NCBI GenBank assembly: GCA_027080755.1
Contig: JALWQC010000255.1
Location: 1-5,683 of the forward strand
Direction of reading: 5' to 3'
Source of the DNA: Paracoccaceae bacterium
Lineage (GTDB): Bacteria; Pseudomonadota; Alphaproteobacteria; Rhodobacterales; Rhodobacteraceae
Length of the DNA: 5,683 nucleotides
Part shown: positions 5,577-5,683 of the stretch, piece after piece
Numbering within the stretch: the stretch's first letter is position 1
Layout: every line of letters begins with the position of its first letter
The notes under the pieces: generated by a model
The model's database searches: none
Seen by the model: only the letters and a program-made list of their open reading frames with translations
Told to the model about the DNA's origin: nothing
Position numbers and translations under genes: made by a program

Positions 5577-5618
5577 GAAATATATTGATCGGCGGGTATA
5601 AATCCGCGCCTTATACCC
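5577..5618 (-). promoter_or_regulatory. Candidate promoter/operator region of module 1 with inverted repeat
   Basis: GGGTATAA (5594-5601) and TTATACCC (5611-5618) form a perfect 8+8-bp inverted repeat with a nine-base spacer, the size of a dimeric regulator's operator. On the minus strand TATAAG falls in one arm, and TATATT (near 5584-5579) lies just downstream; either could be a -10 element, but no good -35 is seen. This is the most AT-rich stretch upstream of the D/N/G-rich gene. The spacer is GC-rich and no U tract follows, so I do not call a terminator. Confidence 0.4.
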
Positions 5619-5666
5619 TGGGGCCAGAAAGCGGCATTTTCCTAACTTTCGGCCTGAAATCCCCGC

Positions 5667-5681
5667 ATAAACCGGAGTTAT
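5667..5681. promoter_or_regulatory. Candidate operator upstream of module 1
   Basis: ATAAACCGGAGTTAT is an imperfect dyad (ATAA-N7-TTAT) about 180 bases before the secreted gene's start and close to the right edge. Its first 13 bases match the minus-strand copy at 4179-4167 upstream of module 2 at 12 positions. The orientation relative to the genes is opposite, which matters little for a near-palindrome. Confidence 0.33.
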
Positions 5682-5683
5682 AG

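Noticed and set aside
4839..5588. 249-codon plus-strand frame rich in Val and Ala over the D/N/G gene
   Set aside because: It is the complement of GNC/GGC-type repeats. The minus frame has a signal peptide, a PepSY-like domain and a ribosome site, and this one has none.

Overview
The window looks like chromosomal DNA from a GC-rich alphaproteobacterium, probably of the Rhodobacteraceae/Roseobacter group. This rests on codon use, the ClpB and PyrF sequence style, and a heat-shock promoter of alphaproteobacterial sigma-32 type; it is an inference, not a database match. There are six genes: two housekeeping genes, and four that form two copies of one two-gene module.

Left part (1-2919). A clpB disaggregase gene on the minus strand runs off the left edge, so only its first 624 codons are present. 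It is divergent from pyrF (OMP decarboxylase, plus strand, 2173-2871). The 300-bp gap between them holds a good sigma-32-type promoter for clpB (1978-2009) and only a weak promoter candidate for pyrF. A perfect 10-bp-stem hairpin (2889-2918) follows pyrF. It probably terminates both pyrF and the convergent gene arriving from the right.

Right part (2949-5683, all minus strand). In transcription order the genes are: a secreted PepSY-like protein with a D/N/G-rich tail (5486-4851), a small membrane-anchored LuxR-type regulator (4729-4217), a second secreted PepSY-like protein with an M-x-G-G repeat tail (4042-3518), and a second membrane-anchored LuxR-type regulator (3476-2949). The two regulators share two transmembrane helices, a short extracytoplasmic loop and a closely similar C-terminal helix-turn-helix. 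The two secreted proteins share a signal peptide and a domain of about 45 residues, but their repetitive tails are entirely different. The simplest reading is a tandem duplication of a [secreted repeat protein + membrane-bound transcription factor] unit whose exported halves then diverged.

Regulatory sequence in the right part includes an intrinsic terminator between the first secreted gene and its regulator, a 13-bp near-identical motif upstream of both secreted genes, an 8+8-bp inverted repeat upstream of the first, and a 16-bp perfect palindrome at the end of the first regulator gene. A working model is one-step transmembrane signalling, in which the periplasmic state is read by the LuxR protein and the paired secreted protein is a target, a ligand or both. 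That model is inferred from gene order and topology. No RNA genes, CRISPR arrays, insertion sequences or integrase genes were seen.
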